Positions 35,994-44,843 of a stretch of DNA of 64,000 nt are shown piece after piece. The position numbers and the translations under genes are program-made. The notes beneath the pieces were generated by a model. It did no database searches and was not told the DNA's origin. It was given only the letters and a program-made list of their open reading frames with translations. The DNA comes from CAMUQR01 sp963526735. Its GTDB lineage: Bacteria; Patescibacteriota; Saccharimonadia; Saccharimonadales; Saccharimonadaceae. The stretch lies in NCBI GenBank assembly GCA_963526735.1, contig CAURNU010000002.1, positions 79,303 through 143,302 on the forward strand. The letters are read 5' to 3'. Position 1 is the first letter of the stretch. Every line of letters starts with the position of its first letter.

Positions 35994-36491
35994 ATGACTA
36001 ATTTATTTGTAATTAGCCCTGATGTGGGCTTCATGCAGACACTTTATCGCCAATGCGCTGGCAGTCGTCTGCAGGTAACGAATCATCCAGTCAACAGCGA
36101 TTTGATCACATATCAAGAAAAACAAAAGCTGAAGATGATTCGACACGAGTTCTGGAACACTGAGGAATTTGCGAAAAAAGCGCTCAGCGCCGATAATATC
36201 ATGCTCATCGACCTGAAATTAGCCTACCAGAATGATAAAGAATGGCGAAAATGGCTCGAAACAAGCTATCCTGAGATAGTTACTGAGGCCGTTCGAATTG
36301 CCATTCAGCACCAGATGATCATTATTCTGGCACAACCAATTATTGCCAAGCTTGGGCGTGTTGATTGGTTTAATCAACATCGCTTTTTCTTCAAGCACTT
36401 GGTAGAGATTGAGTTAATTGACCAGGAGCGTATGATGATTATCGGCTATCACGATGATAATCTGTTACCGCTCGTCAAAGCTTTTTTATAA
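35994..36491 (+). CDS. Hypothetical protein, unknown family
   Basis: 165 residues from the ATG at 35994, chosen over 35967 because an AAAGGAGGG SD lies just upstream. The sequence alternates hydrophobic strands and helices (LFVISPDVGFM, MIIILAQPIIAKL, MMIIGYHDDN), like a small Rossmann-type or ATPase-related fold, but there is no P-loop. No signal peptide. It stands alone, divergent from metG, with its own promoter and terminator, which suggests an accessory gene. Confidence 0.65.
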   Translation: MTNLFVISPDVGFMQTLYRQCAGSRLQVTNHPVNSDLITYQEKQKLKMIRHEFWNTEEFAKKALSADNIMLIDLKLAYQNDKEWRKWLETSYPEIVTEAVRIAIQHQMIIILAQPIIAKLGRVDWFNQHRFFFKHLVEIELIDQERMMIIGYHDDNLLPLVKAFL

Positions 36492-36517
36492 ACCGCCACC
36501 TGCTGGCGGTTTTTTTA
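36491..36517 (+). terminator. Intrinsic terminator
   Basis: AACCGCCA-CCTGC-TGGCGGTT followed by a T run, immediately after the gene at 35994. Confidence 0.88.
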
Positions 36518-36535
36518 CTTTCATAACAATCCCAA

Positions 36536-36565
36536 TAAAAATAAGCCGACTTAAGTCGGCTTATT
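36536..36565 (-). terminator. Intrinsic terminator of the stalk-domain protein gene
   Basis: Palindromic stem AATAAGCCGAC/GTCGGCTTATT followed by TTTTATT on the minus strand. Confidence 0.85.
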
Positions 36566-36570
36566 AGGTA

Positions 36571-37569
36571 TTAATCGAGAGTCAGTTGACGCATTAGGTC
36601 GTTAAAGACTTCTACGTCAACCGCGCCTTGACGAGCTGTGATTTCGCCACGACGATAGTTAATATCGCCCGTGGCATCTATTCCAACCCACTTCAGGGCT
36701 GAGAAATAGTAAATCTCAGCTTGGCTCAAAGAGTGCTCATTTCGAATTTCGAGATAAGCGCTCTTATGAGCAGGCATTGTGAACGGATCAACCCCCATGT
36801 ACTCAAAATAAGCACACACGAGCTGATTAAGGTCTGCATAAGTGATTGAGCGATGACGATCAATATAACCTTGATCGTCAACTAGCCCTTTCGCCATTGA
36901 TGTTGCTTCGAATTGACTAGGAGTCATCCCTAGCAATTCCGCCATTACATCAATAGCTTCACCTACGCGGACAGCTCCTCCGCCCGCCAGTGGTCGAAAG
37001 TTCGTATTGATACGAACTTTCGCCAACTGACTGTCACTATAGGTGTCCATGCCGTACTTCTCAATTTGACGACTTGAGAAGTGGTCGTTAGCACAGTCAT
37101 AGCGACTATCACGGTAGTCGTCACGGCGAGTCGTGTCGTCATTACGACGAACGACTTTATCGTCGTGGCGAGTATTGTCAACGCGCTCAACTGGACGATC
37201 TGTGCCAATCTTGACCACAGACTCCTCTTGAGTTTGGCTGTTGACAGTTACTCGGCAGGCCTTCATAGAGCTGTCATAGACCGCCTTCACGTCCTTAAGA
37301 ACGTTAAGGTGCCTAACCGGCGCATAAGCCTTGCCGTTAATCAGCTTCAGGCCGTACTCTTCCGTGATTGTTAGTTTTTCGTTCTCAGTTTCGAGAACGA
37401 CCGCCTTGGCCTTAGGCTCCCATGTAACCTTCAAGCCAAGGTCTCTAAACTTGGCTACCGGTAGATACATTCTACCGTGGATAATATTACCTTTTACAAG
37501 GTAGGTATCCGCCATGGCAGTTGTTGCCATAGCTATGAACATCATTATAATCATCATTATTTTTTTCAT
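36571..37569 (-). CDS. Secreted protein with copper-amine-oxidase-N-like stalk domain
   Basis: 332 residues. Signal peptide about 1-20 (ATTAMA|DTY). A stalk-type domain like the N-domain of copper amine oxidases follows (about 22-115; GRMYLPVAKFRDLG and GKAYAPVRHLNVL are its typical paired motifs). A charged Arg/Asp linker spans about 125-160. The C-terminal helical region (about 160-332) is of unknown family. It is probably a surface or wall-associated protein. It has a consensus promoter (37668-37696), a roughly 95-nt leader and a GGAGGGG SD, features shared with the secreted protein at 16824. Confidence 0.75.
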   Translation of the reverse strand: MKKIMMIIMMFIAMATTAMADTYLVKGNIIHGRMYLPVAKFRDLGLKVTWEPKAKAVVLETENEKLTITEEYGLKLINGKAYAPVRHLNVLKDVKAVYDSSMKACRVTVNSQTQEESVVKIGTDRPVERVDNTRHDDKVVRRNDDTTRRDDYRDSRYDCANDHFSSRQIEKYGMDTYSDSQLAKVRINTNFRPLAGGGAVRVGEAIDVMAELLGMTPSQFEATSMAKGLVDDQGYIDRHRSITYADLNQLVCAYFEYMGVDPFTMPAHKSAYLEIRNEHSLSQAEIYYFSALKWVGIDATGDINYRRGEITARQGAVDVEVFNDLMRQLTLD

Positions 37570-37667
37570 TTTTCCCCTCCACGCCCTTTGCGGGCTAAAA
37601 ATTTTTTAAAAATGTTCATTTTCAATCGGCTTTTTTCTCTCGATTCTTAATGAACTATACTATCGTT

Positions 37668-37696
37668 ATTATACCACAAAAATGATTTTTAATCAA
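37668..37696 (-). promoter_or_regulatory. Promoter and leader of the stalk-domain protein gene
   Basis: TTGATT (37691-37696), 17-bp spacer, TGG-TATAAT (37668-37673) on the minus strand. In the leader a GCCCGCAAAGGGC hairpin sits directly before the GGAGGGG SD. Confidence 0.75.
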
Positions 37697-37746
37697 GGGT
37701 AATGTTTAAGGTTAGAGATTTAAAAAACCTACATCATCGACGCAGG

Positions 37747-38532
37747 TTATTGATTCGCTAAATATCGCTGAGTTAACCGCAAAAACTGCTCAAAGTTTAG
37801 ATCTTCCGCCCGCCAATCGGGATTAATGTCAGCCTCGGCTAATAATCGTTCAATATTAGCTTTGTCCAGTGCTAGACCACCGGCCAGAGACGAGCGGAGT
37901 TTTTTGCGTTTCGCCCCAAAACCAGCTTTCACCACCCGAAAAAACGCCCGTTCCAGCTCAGTGTCGACAATCAGTGGCTGAGGACGCACATCTAGCCGAA
38001 TAATTTGCGAATCAACTTGCGGTGGTGGTGTAAACCACTCCGGACCGACAATGTCGCCAAGCTCAACTGTGGCGTAATTTTCAACTGCCAAACCTAAGAT
38101 ACTACTGCCATTGACTTGAGCAATTCGCTCCGCCACTTCTTTTTGAATCAAAATCGTAATACTTGCTGGACGATATGAAGAGCTGATCAGGTAATTAACG
38201 ATTTTGGCGGTGATATAATACGGCAAATTTGCCACGACCTTATAACCAACCGGTAACTGGTTCAAATCAAATTGCAAAATATCACTATTAACCACTTCTA
38301 GATTCTTGCCAGGAAATTGGGCTGGTAGTTTACGTGCTAGTTCCGCGTCAAATTCCACCGCCACTACTCGCTTGGCTCGACGCAAAATCGCACTGGTCAA
38401 TGTCCCCAGTCCAGGGCCAATTTCTAAAACCGTATCATCAGCCTCCACACCAGCAAACTCAACCATCGCGTCTAAAATCAGCCGGTCTTTAAGCCAATGT
38501 TGTCCCAGAGATTTATTGTTTTTGAGTGCCAT
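37747..38532 (-). CDS. rsmA: 16S rRNA dimethyladenosine transferase RsmA (KsgA)
   Basis: 261 residues. SAM motif VLEIGPGLGTLT (about 35-46) and catalytic NLPYYI (about 103-108). The C-terminal domain has the family's GFGAKRKKLRSSL. It dimethylates A1518/A1519 of 16S rRNA late in 30S assembly. It lies 36 bp downstream of the G5/3D protein gene, and the Rpf-like/rsmA neighbourhood is known in other bacteria. Confidence 0.95.
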   Translation of the reverse strand: MALKNNKSLGQHWLKDRLILDAMVEFAGVEADDTVLEIGPGLGTLTSAILRRAKRVVAVEFDAELARKLPAQFPGKNLEVVNSDILQFDLNQLPVGYKVVANLPYYITAKIVNYLISSSYRPASITILIQKEVAERIAQVNGSSILGLAVENYATVELGDIVGPEWFTPPPQVDSQIIRLDVRPQPLIVDTELERAFFRVVKAGFGAKRKKLRSSLAGGLALDKANIERLLAEADINPDWRAEDLNFEQFLRLTQRYLANQ

Positions 38533-38568
38533 TTAATCATCAAGTCCTATTTATACCGCTAACAACCC

Positions 38569-39777
38569 CTAACGCCCATCGCGGTTTGTCCAGTCGGTTG
38601 CCAAGTCAAACCCGTGCGGGTGTCTAGCCGTAAATCCACCAGTGTCATAGACCTTACCAGGCCCAAGGCTGGTTTCGACCACTGAACAGCGCGGATAATT
38701 ACCAAGATGCGCTGCGATAATCACATAGCCGGCCGAGTCAACTTTGACACCGTCTTCACGCACGGTGTATTTGCCACCCTGACCGCAATTACGCATCACC
38801 ACCGACATCGGCAAATCATAATAAGTTTCACGGTGCTGAACGCCTTTACTATCAACGAACTGAAAGACTCCCTTCGACTGCGTCAAACCACCTGAACTGC
38901 GCTTCGCACCTACAATTTCAATCTGTTCGACGGGTTCTTTGACCACCACGCTCTGCAATTCACGCCGGGAAATTTCTTTACCGTTTTTAATCTCCACTTG
39001 ATAAGTGACTGATCGTTTACCAACCGCACCAGCCTGCTGGATTTGGTGAAAACCAGCTGGTTTTTCATAATTTAGCACCTGACGCGTCTTAAACGGCACA
39101 TCTTCTTCGACCGCCAGCTGTTGCTGACCTTCTTGCCAAATTTCCAGCGTCATTCCCGTTCGTAATGGTTCCGTCGCTCCGAGGTTCATGCGATCGTTCG
39201 CACCAAGAGTCAGCTGACGTTGTTTTAAAAAGTCACCAACCGTTGCCTGATGGCTACGCACTACGCTTTTTTTACCAAAGAAAATTAAATTAAACTCCGT
39301 CGCTCGACGAATCACCATTTGCGAGCCAAGACCCGAGCCAAGGCCGAGCATATCAAGCTGAAACTCCACCTGATCTTCTGGATATAACGCCAAACCCGCC
39401 ACCCTGGCAATATCGCTAGCCAACTGATACGGTGTTAAAATCTTAATCTGACGCTCACCATCAATCACCGTCAGCGGTCGCGCCCGAAAAATATTAACAT
39501 TGAAGCCGTCCGATACCTCTGTATCCAGACTTGGCTCCACAAGATCGAATTTATCAAGCGTAATCCCGGCTTGCTTGAGCACTTCAGCGACAGTTTTTTG
39601 CTCGGTGAGGACGGTCTGCTTGCGCTGTTTATCATAAATCGTCACGATTTTTTGGCCAGTTGCCGCATAAACTCGCGTGCGCAAGGCTTGCGATAACAAT
39701 TCCGCACCGTTCATGACTGCCAGACCACCAAAAATCAGACCGATAATTAAACAAATTTTGGGCAATTTTTGCTTCAT
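38569..39777 (-). CDS. Secreted DUF348-G5-3D protein (YabE/Rpf-like)
   Basis: 402 residues from the ATG at 39777 (MKQKLPK), chosen over 39900 because a TATAAT lies at 39790-39795 inside the longer frame. One N-terminal membrane helix or signal (about 6-25). DUF348-type ubiquitin-like repeats occupy about 40-210. A G5 domain follows (VEEDVPFKTR... KNGKEISRRELQ, about 235-310). The C-terminal 3D domain carries YDTGGFTARHPHGFDLATDW with the conserved Asp residues. 3D/RlpA-fold domains are often lytic transglycosylases. Wall remodelling is the inferred role. The stop is TAG. Confidence 0.87.
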   Translation of the reverse strand: MKQKLPKICLIIGLIFGGLAVMNGAELLSQALRTRVYAATGQKIVTIYDKQRKQTVLTEQKTVAEVLKQAGITLDKFDLVEPSLDTEVSDGFNVNIFRARPLTVIDGERQIKILTPYQLASDIARVAGLALYPEDQVEFQLDMLGLGSGLGSQMVIRRATEFNLIFFGKKSVVRSHQATVGDFLKQRQLTLGANDRMNLGATEPLRTGMTLEIWQEGQQQLAVEEDVPFKTRQVLNYEKPAGFHQIQQAGAVGKRSVTYQVEIKNGKEISRRELQSVVVKEPVEQIEIVGAKRSSGGLTQSKGVFQFVDSKGVQHRETYYDLPMSVVMRNCGQGGKYTVREDGVKVDSAGYVIIAAHLGNYPRCSVVETSLGPGKVYDTGGFTARHPHGFDLATDWTNRDGR

Positions 39778-39871
39778 ATAACTCTTATTATTATACCTAG
39801 AAAACTCTTTTTTAGCAAATCCTGCGCTATTTTCATCAGTCCTGGTTTGTCCGCTGACTTCGTACAAAAAA

Positions 39872-42800
39872 CTAGCGCAACACCAAATCTTGTTCAGCAA
39901 ATTCTTGCTTCAGATTGGTCATCAACTGCTCACTCAGCGTGACTTGGAACGGTAGTTTAATAGCAGTTTTTTGGTCATTTTCGCCCAAAACCAAGATAAT
40001 TGACTGTTTGCCGGGATAATTTTGGCAGATTTGACGCAAATTAGTCAGCTTTTGACGATTAGAAGCGTCAATTAAACGAACATAAAGTTTAGTAATCTTT
40101 GGCTCAGATGGCGGCGCTTGATAATCGGACGCCGGCTCGCTCACTACCGTATCCGCCCGCAAACTAGCTTCGTATTTAGCTTTTTCAGCCTGAGCACGCT
40201 TAATTTCCTGCACCGGATCGATGAAACTAATCGGCGCACTGCTACCAAGATTGGTGGATTTTTTAGTACTGACTTTTTTAGCACCATTAGTTTCCAAAAA
40301 CTCCTCATAATTACCACGAGGCGTCTTTTTCTTACGAAAATTCGGTTGAAATTCAGCCAACATTTGATCAGTAATTTCAGTAATTTGATTAGCAATCATC
40401 TGTGGTGGCGCCGTATTACCATCACGATCTTTGGCGGTAATTCTCCCCTCGATCAGCAAAACTTTATCAACAATCAACAAATCCTTGACTTCCTCGTAGA
40501 GACGTGGAAAGACAATAATACTAAACGGTCCGAACTTATCCTCAATCGTCAAAAAGGCCATTTTATCGCCTTTTTTGGTGGTGATGTCACGCACGCCAGT
40601 CAAAATCCCACCCAAAGTCATGGTTTTGGCGTCATGATGTTCAGTTAATTCATGAAAATTAACGGTGTTTTCATGCAAATATTGCTCATATTTATCAATT
40701 GGATGGGCGCTAATATACAGACCAAGCAGTTCGCGCTCCCACTGAAGCTGTTCTTTTTGTGTCGCCTGAATCTTGGCAGAGGTAATTTCAATATCTGGAG
40801 CCGCTCCAGCATCTAACCCAGCAAACAAATCAGACTGACCGCTCAGCGCTTCTTTAGCCGATTTGGACATATAACCCTGGATTTTATCGAGATTTTCCAA
40901 TAAATCCGACCGCGTATAGCCAAAACTATCAAACGCACCGGTTTTTATCAGCGAATCCCAAGCTTTTTTGTTGAACTTTGAGCCAGCCATGCGTTTCGCA
41001 AAGTCCACGATTGAAGTAAATTTGCCCTGTTTACGAACTTCAAGCACCTCCTCAACAATTGCCTCACCAACGCCTTTCACCGCCGCCATACCGAAGCGAA
41101 TTTTATTAGTCCCCGGCACAATCGCAAACTCAACGAAACTTTCATTAATATCTGGCGCCAGTACCTCAATACCAGCGTGGTTACACTCAGCAATCATAAT
41201 CGCCAAACGATCAGTATCGTCTTTATCACTGGTCATTAGTGCCGCCATAAAGGCACTTGGATAATGTGCCTTGAGATAGGCCGTCCAATAAGCAATCAGC
41301 GCATAACACGCCGCGTGTGACTTGTTAAAACAATAGTTAGCGAATTCCTGAAGCTGATCCCAGAATAGCTCGATTTTTTGGCGGGAAATGTCTGAATTAG
41401 CTAGCGCACCCTCAATTAGCTGGGGTTTAATTTGTGCCATCAAGTCTAGTTTTTTCTTACCAACTGCTTTACGCAAAGTGTCCGCCTGACCACCAGTAAA
41501 GCCACACAGATCCTTAGAAATCTGCATAAATTGCTCTTGATACACCAAAATTCCGTAAGTATTACCGAGCGCCGGCTCCATTTTTTCGTGCAAGAAAGTA
41601 ATTTTTTCTTCGCCGTGTTTACGCTTAATAAACGAATCGATAAACTGCATCGGTCCCGGACGATATAGCGCCACCATCGCGATAATATCCTCAAAGTGCG
41701 TCGGACGTAATTCCTTGAGGTATTTTTTCATGCCGGCCGATTCTAGCTGGAACACGCCAGTGGTATCACCGCGTTGGAATAGCTTATAGGCGTCCTCATC
41801 TTCAAGCGTCACATTAGCGATATCAATATCCTCGCCATAAACTTTTTTGATAATACGTAAGGTGTTTTTGATAATCGATAAGTTTGACAGGCCCAAAAAG
41901 TCCATCTTCAGTAGGCCGATTTCCTCAACTTGACCCATTGGGAATTGAGTTGAAACTACACCTTTTTGTGCCATTTCCAGTGGCAAATATTTCACCAAGT
42001 CATCTGGCGCAATCACCACTCCGCAGGCATGCACGCCGTGTGATCGAATCGTGCCCTCAAGACGCATCGCGTAGTCGAGAATCTGCTTGGATTGCGGATT
42101 GCCGTTATATTCAGCACTCAGATCAGGGTCTTCTTTGACGCTTTTTGATAGAGGCACGTGCCGACCTTGCACTAGCGACGGAATCATTTTACTGAGCCGG
42201 TCAGACTCGGCATAAGGAATTTCCAGCACTCGCGCTACGTCTTTTGCTGAAGAACGAGCGGCCATTTTACCAAAAGTGACAATGTTAGAGACACGGTCTT
42301 TGCCGTATTTAGCCACACAATACTGAATCACTTCGTCACGTCGATCATCCTGAATATCAACATCAATATCTGGCATTGAGATACGATCTGGATTCAAAAA
42401 ACGCTCAAACAGCAGGTCATATTTCAGCGGGTCAAGGTCAGTGATACGCAAACAATAGGCAATAATCGCCCCAGCCGCCGAACCACGCCCCGGACCGAAA
42501 ATAATTCCCTGTTTGCGACCCCAGTTAATAAAGTCCTGCACAATCAAGAAATAACCGAAATAACCCATGCGATCAATCACCTCTAGTTCCATATCAAGCC
42601 GATCAAGCACCGCCTGAGGTAAGAGTTTTTTGCACTCCTCTACTGGGTAAAGATGCTCGTGCATCCCCTCAAAAGTCTGATGACCTGGCTCGGCGTAGCG
42701 CACCACCGCACCGTTATAAACCAACTTCATCAGATAATCTTTTTCGGTTGTTTCACCTTCCGGCAAGGGGAAAACCGGAATTAAAATTTGTCCTAGCGTA

Positions 42801-43669
42801 ATTTCGACATTACACATGTCAGCGATTTTTTTGGTATTGAGAATCGCTTCAGGTAGTTCCTCACCCCAGCGAGCAATAATATCTCTTGGATCGGTTAAAT
42901 ATAACTCCAAATCCTTGAGCGACATACGCCGAGTATCGCTTAAATAAGCACCGGTGCCCACACATAGCAAAATCTCATGCACCTGACGATCTTCGAAGTT
43001 CAAGTAATGCCCATCACAGGTCACGACTAGAGGCAAATTAAGCTCTTTAGCTAATTTAATCAAGCCTTCGTTGGCGACAGTTTGTTCACTAAACGGTGCT
43101 GGTGATTTCGGGTGGCCGTGATCCTGCAACTCCAAAAAGAAATTTTCGCCATAAACCGAATGATACCATTTGGCTTTTTCCTTAGCGCCTTCGTAATCAC
43201 CTTGACGCAGTTTTTGCGCCACTTCACCATTAGCACAGCCCGACAAACAAACCACATCTTCCGAGTATTTTTCCATCAGCTCGTGATCAATCCGTGGTCG
43301 ATAATACATCCCCTCGAGATTAGCCTTGGACGACAGCATCATCAAGTTTTGATAGCCTTTATAACTTTTAGCTAGCAAGGTGATATGATAACGTTTTTTA
43401 TCAAATTGCGGATCGCGATCGTGACGCGACCGTTCAGCTACATAGGCCTCAATCCCCAGAATCGGCTTAATGCCAGCGTCTTTGGCGGTTTTATAAAAAT
43501 CTAATACGCCCGACATTGTGCCGTGGTCGGTAATTGCCACTGCCTCCATGCCGAATTCTTTAGTTTTATTAATCAGCTCATCAACCTTAGTCAAACCGTC
43601 CAACACGCTGTAATGCGTGTGGTTGTGAAGGTGAACAAAATCCGATGGCTGAAGGGGTGTTTTTGCCAT
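39872..43669 (-). CDS. dnaE: DNA polymerase III alpha subunit DnaE
   Basis: 1265 residues. PHP domain at the N-terminus (HLHNHTHYSVLDG about 13-25, DHGTMSGV). The polymerase palm has GRGSAAGAIIAY and the catalytic PDIDVDIQDDRRDEV (about 434-448). Fingers, tandem HhH and an OB domain (MTLGGILTGVRDITTKKG) follow. There is no PolC-type exonuclease insert, so this is the DnaE1 replicative class. It starts 6 bp after the small membrane-protein gene at 43676. The stop is TAG. Confidence 0.96.
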   Translation of the reverse strand: MAKTPLQPSDFVHLHNHTHYSVLDGLTKVDELINKTKEFGMEAVAITDHGTMSGVLDFYKTAKDAGIKPILGIEAYVAERSRHDRDPQFDKKRYHITLLAKSYKGYQNLMMLSSKANLEGMYYRPRIDHELMEKYSEDVVCLSGCANGEVAQKLRQGDYEGAKEKAKWYHSVYGENFFLELQDHGHPKSPAPFSEQTVANEGLIKLAKELNLPLVVTCDGHYLNFEDRQVHEILLCVGTGAYLSDTRRMSLKDLELYLTDPRDIIARWGEELPEAILNTKKIADMCNVEITLGQILIPVFPLPEGETTEKDYLMKLVYNGAVVRYAEPGHQTFEGMHEHLYPVEECKKLLPQAVLDRLDMELEVIDRMGYFGYFLIVQDFINWGRKQGIIFGPGRGSAAGAIIAYCLRITDLDPLKYDLLFERFLNPDRISMPDIDVDIQDDRRDEVIQYCVAKYGKDRVSNIVTFGKMAARSSAKDVARVLEIPYAESDRLSKMIPSLVQGRHVPLSKSVKEDPDLSAEYNGNPQSKQILDYAMRLEGTIRSHGVHACGVVIAPDDLVKYLPLEMAQKGVVSTQFPMGQVEEIGLLKMDFLGLSNLSIIKNTLRIIKKVYGEDIDIANVTLEDEDAYKLFQRGDTTGVFQLESAGMKKYLKELRPTHFEDIIAMVALYRPGPMQFIDSFIKRKHGEEKITFLHEKMEPALGNTYGILVYQEQFMQISKDLCGFTGGQADTLRKAVGKKKLDLMAQIKPQLIEGALANSDISRQKIELFWDQLQEFANYCFNKSHAACYALIAYWTAYLKAHYPSAFMAALMTSDKDDTDRLAIMIAECNHAGIEVLAPDINESFVEFAIVPGTNKIRFGMAAVKGVGEAIVEEVLEVRKQGKFTSIVDFAKRMAGSKFNKKAWDSLIKTGAFDSFGYTRSDLLENLDKIQGYMSKSAKEALSGQSDLFAGLDAGAAPDIEITSAKIQATQKEQLQWERELLGLYISAHPIDKYEQYLHENTVNFHELTEHHDAKTMTLGGILTGVRDITTKKGDKMAFLTIEDKFGPFSIIVFPRLYEEVKDLLIVDKVLLIEGRITAKDRDGNTAPPQMIANQITEITDQMLAEFQPNFRKKKTPRGNYEEFLETNGAKKVSTKKSTNLGSSAPISFIDPVQEIKRAQAEKAKYEASLRADTVVSEPASDYQAPPSEPKITKLYVRLIDASNRQKLTNLRQICQNYPGKQSIILVLGENDQKTAIKLPFQVTLSEQLMTNLKQEFAEQDLVLR

Positions 43670-43675
43670 AAATTG

Positions 43676-44023
43676 CTAGCGTCGAGCCGTATGCTCAATT
43701 ATTTTGTTAATTAACTCACCCAAAATCGGGAACCAATCGACCATGCGTGCCAATAACCAAATCAATAGCGCTAAGACTAACGTACCGCCAATCGCACTGC
43801 CCAGCCCAAATAGTACGCCCTGCCAGAAGCTGAGCTTCAGGAGCTTGCGTTTCCGACCGTAAGCCTCGAGCAACAATTTATCAGTGAATTTACGCTGAGC
43901 CCTGTCCACTTGCTTCATAATGCGCACATCTAATTCAGCCTCGCTCACACGAATTGTTTTGTCAGATCGATGCTTTGACTGAGTAGTTGGTGATACCGGC
44001 ACTTCAGACCGTTGTTTGGGCAT
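43676..44023 (-). CDS. Small basic membrane protein upstream of dnaE
   Basis: 115 residues with a charged cytoplasmic N-terminal region (about 1-65) and a hydrophobic hairpin or helix (about 66-95) ending in a short amphipathic tail. No family recognised. It is cotranscribed with dnaE (6-bp gap). An extended -10 TGATATAAT lies at 44071-44079. The long gap from GGAG to the ATG makes the start slightly uncertain. The stop is TAG. Confidence 0.65.
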   Translation of the reverse strand: MPKQRSEVPVSPTTQSKHRSDKTIRVSEAELDVRIMKQVDRAQRKFTDKLLLEAYGRKRKLLKLSFWQGVLFGLGSAIGGTLVLALLIWLLARMVDWFPILGELINKIIEHTARR

Positions 44024-44070
44024 TGTAATTACAAAACTCCGTCCATTAGGTTATTATTCAGATTATATTC

Positions 44071-44079
44071 ATTATATCA
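44071..44079 (-). promoter_or_regulatory. Extended -10 promoter of the dnaE unit
   Basis: TGATATAAT on the minus strand, about 47 nt before the ATG at 44023. It is the third copy of this 9-mer used as a promoter in the window. Confidence 0.6.
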
Positions 44080-44128
44080 TTAAACATCGGCATTGTAGTT
44101 GTGGTTTATACAATAGCATCGTCAATAA

Positions 44129-44156
44129 AAACCCGCCCCGAAAAGTTCCGAGGCGG
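44129..44156 (-). terminator. Intrinsic terminator of the galU unit
   Basis: CCGCCTCG/CGGGGCGG stem with one G-U pair, followed by GTTTTTATT on the minus strand, after the YtxH-like gene. Confidence 0.85.
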
Positions 44157-44176
44157 ATTATTTGTACTACTAAAAA

Positions 44177-44473
44177 TTAGTTGTTTTTGACTTCTTTGAT
44201 CGCTTTTTTCACAACTTTTGCGTCTTTAGCAGTTTCTTTTTTGAACCAGCCAAAACCACTTTTAGCGTTTTCACCGAATTCGCCTAGTTTAGCTTTCGCA
44301 TCATCAATAAAGTCTTCACTTTTGTCGCGGACATCTTCGTAGATTTCTTTGGTTTTGTTTTTAGCGTCAGCTCGCATTTCTTTGCCTGATTTTGGAGCGG
44401 TGAACCAACCAGCGATTACACCGATTGCAGCACCCACTGCTACACCTAAGACAAATTTTCCATTTTTTGACAT
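44177..44473 (-). CDS. YtxH-like small membrane protein
   Basis: 98 residues. A Gly/Ala-rich helix (about 8-25, GVAVGAAIGVIAGWFTAPKSGKE) with the typical APKSGKE end identifies YtxH/gas-vesicle-GvpP-like proteins. The rest is a charged amphipathic helix. The role is unknown; relatives are stress-associated. It follows the DUF948-like gene by 4 bp and is last in the galU unit. Confidence 0.82.
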   Translation of the reverse strand: MSKNGKFVLGVAVGAAIGVIAGWFTAPKSGKEMRADAKNKTKEIYEDVRDKSEDFIDDAKAKLGEFGENAKSGFGWFKKETAKDAKVVKKAIKEVKNN

Positions 44474-44477
44474 GATT

Positions 44478-44723
44478 TTATCCTTTCTTTTTACCTTTAA
44501 ATAAATTCATCAGCGCTTTTCCAATGAAAATCGGCGATGAAATCTTTGCCACGTTTTCTGTAAACTGGCGCATTTTACTTGTTGTAACTTCTACATCATC
44601 AGCAATGGAGCGTAGTTGCTTAGTGACTTTGATCAGCTCGATCATCAAGATAATCGCCGCCACAAAGAAACAAATGAGCACTACTGATAAGACGATGATT
44701 AAAACAGTTGCTGCGTCATTCAT
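44478..44723 (-). CDS. DUF948-like small membrane protein
   Basis: 81 residues. A strong transmembrane helix (about 6-29) is followed by a helix with heptad character and a basic tail (KGKKKG). It resembles DUF948/YtxG proteins, which commonly pair with YtxH as here. Good SD (AGGAAAGGG). Function unknown. Confidence 0.72.
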   Translation of the reverse strand: MNDAATVLIIVLSVVLICFFVAAIILMIELIKVTKQLRSIADDVEVTTSKMRQFTENVAKISSPIFIGKALMNLFKGKKKG

Positions 44724-44738
44724 TGCAAGCCCTTTCCT

Positions 44739-44834
44739 TTATTTAATATTACTTTCAGCATAATCAATTTGCACTAAAAAGTCAACCACATCAAAAATCA
44801 TCCCAGCAATGATCGCCAGAATGATTTTTGTCAT
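44739..44834 (-). CDS. Small ORF, 31-residue membrane peptide
   Basis: An ATG at 44834 opens 31 codons ending TAA at 44739. The product has a hydrophobic first half (MTKIILAIIAGMIFDVV) and a polar end. It fills the gap between galU, whose stop is 9 bp upstream, and the DUF948-like gene almost exactly, which favours a real gene. The SD is weak and no homologue is known to me, so coding status is uncertain. Confidence 0.42.
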   Translation of the reverse strand: MTKIILAIIAGMIFDVVDFLVQIDYAESNIK

Positions 44835-44843
44835 TAGTTTTAT

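Noticed and set aside
40118..40648. A 176-codon plus-strand open frame antisense to dnaE
   Set aside because: It overlaps conserved DnaE sequence and encodes Phe/Arg/His-rich antisense-like protein without recognisable features.
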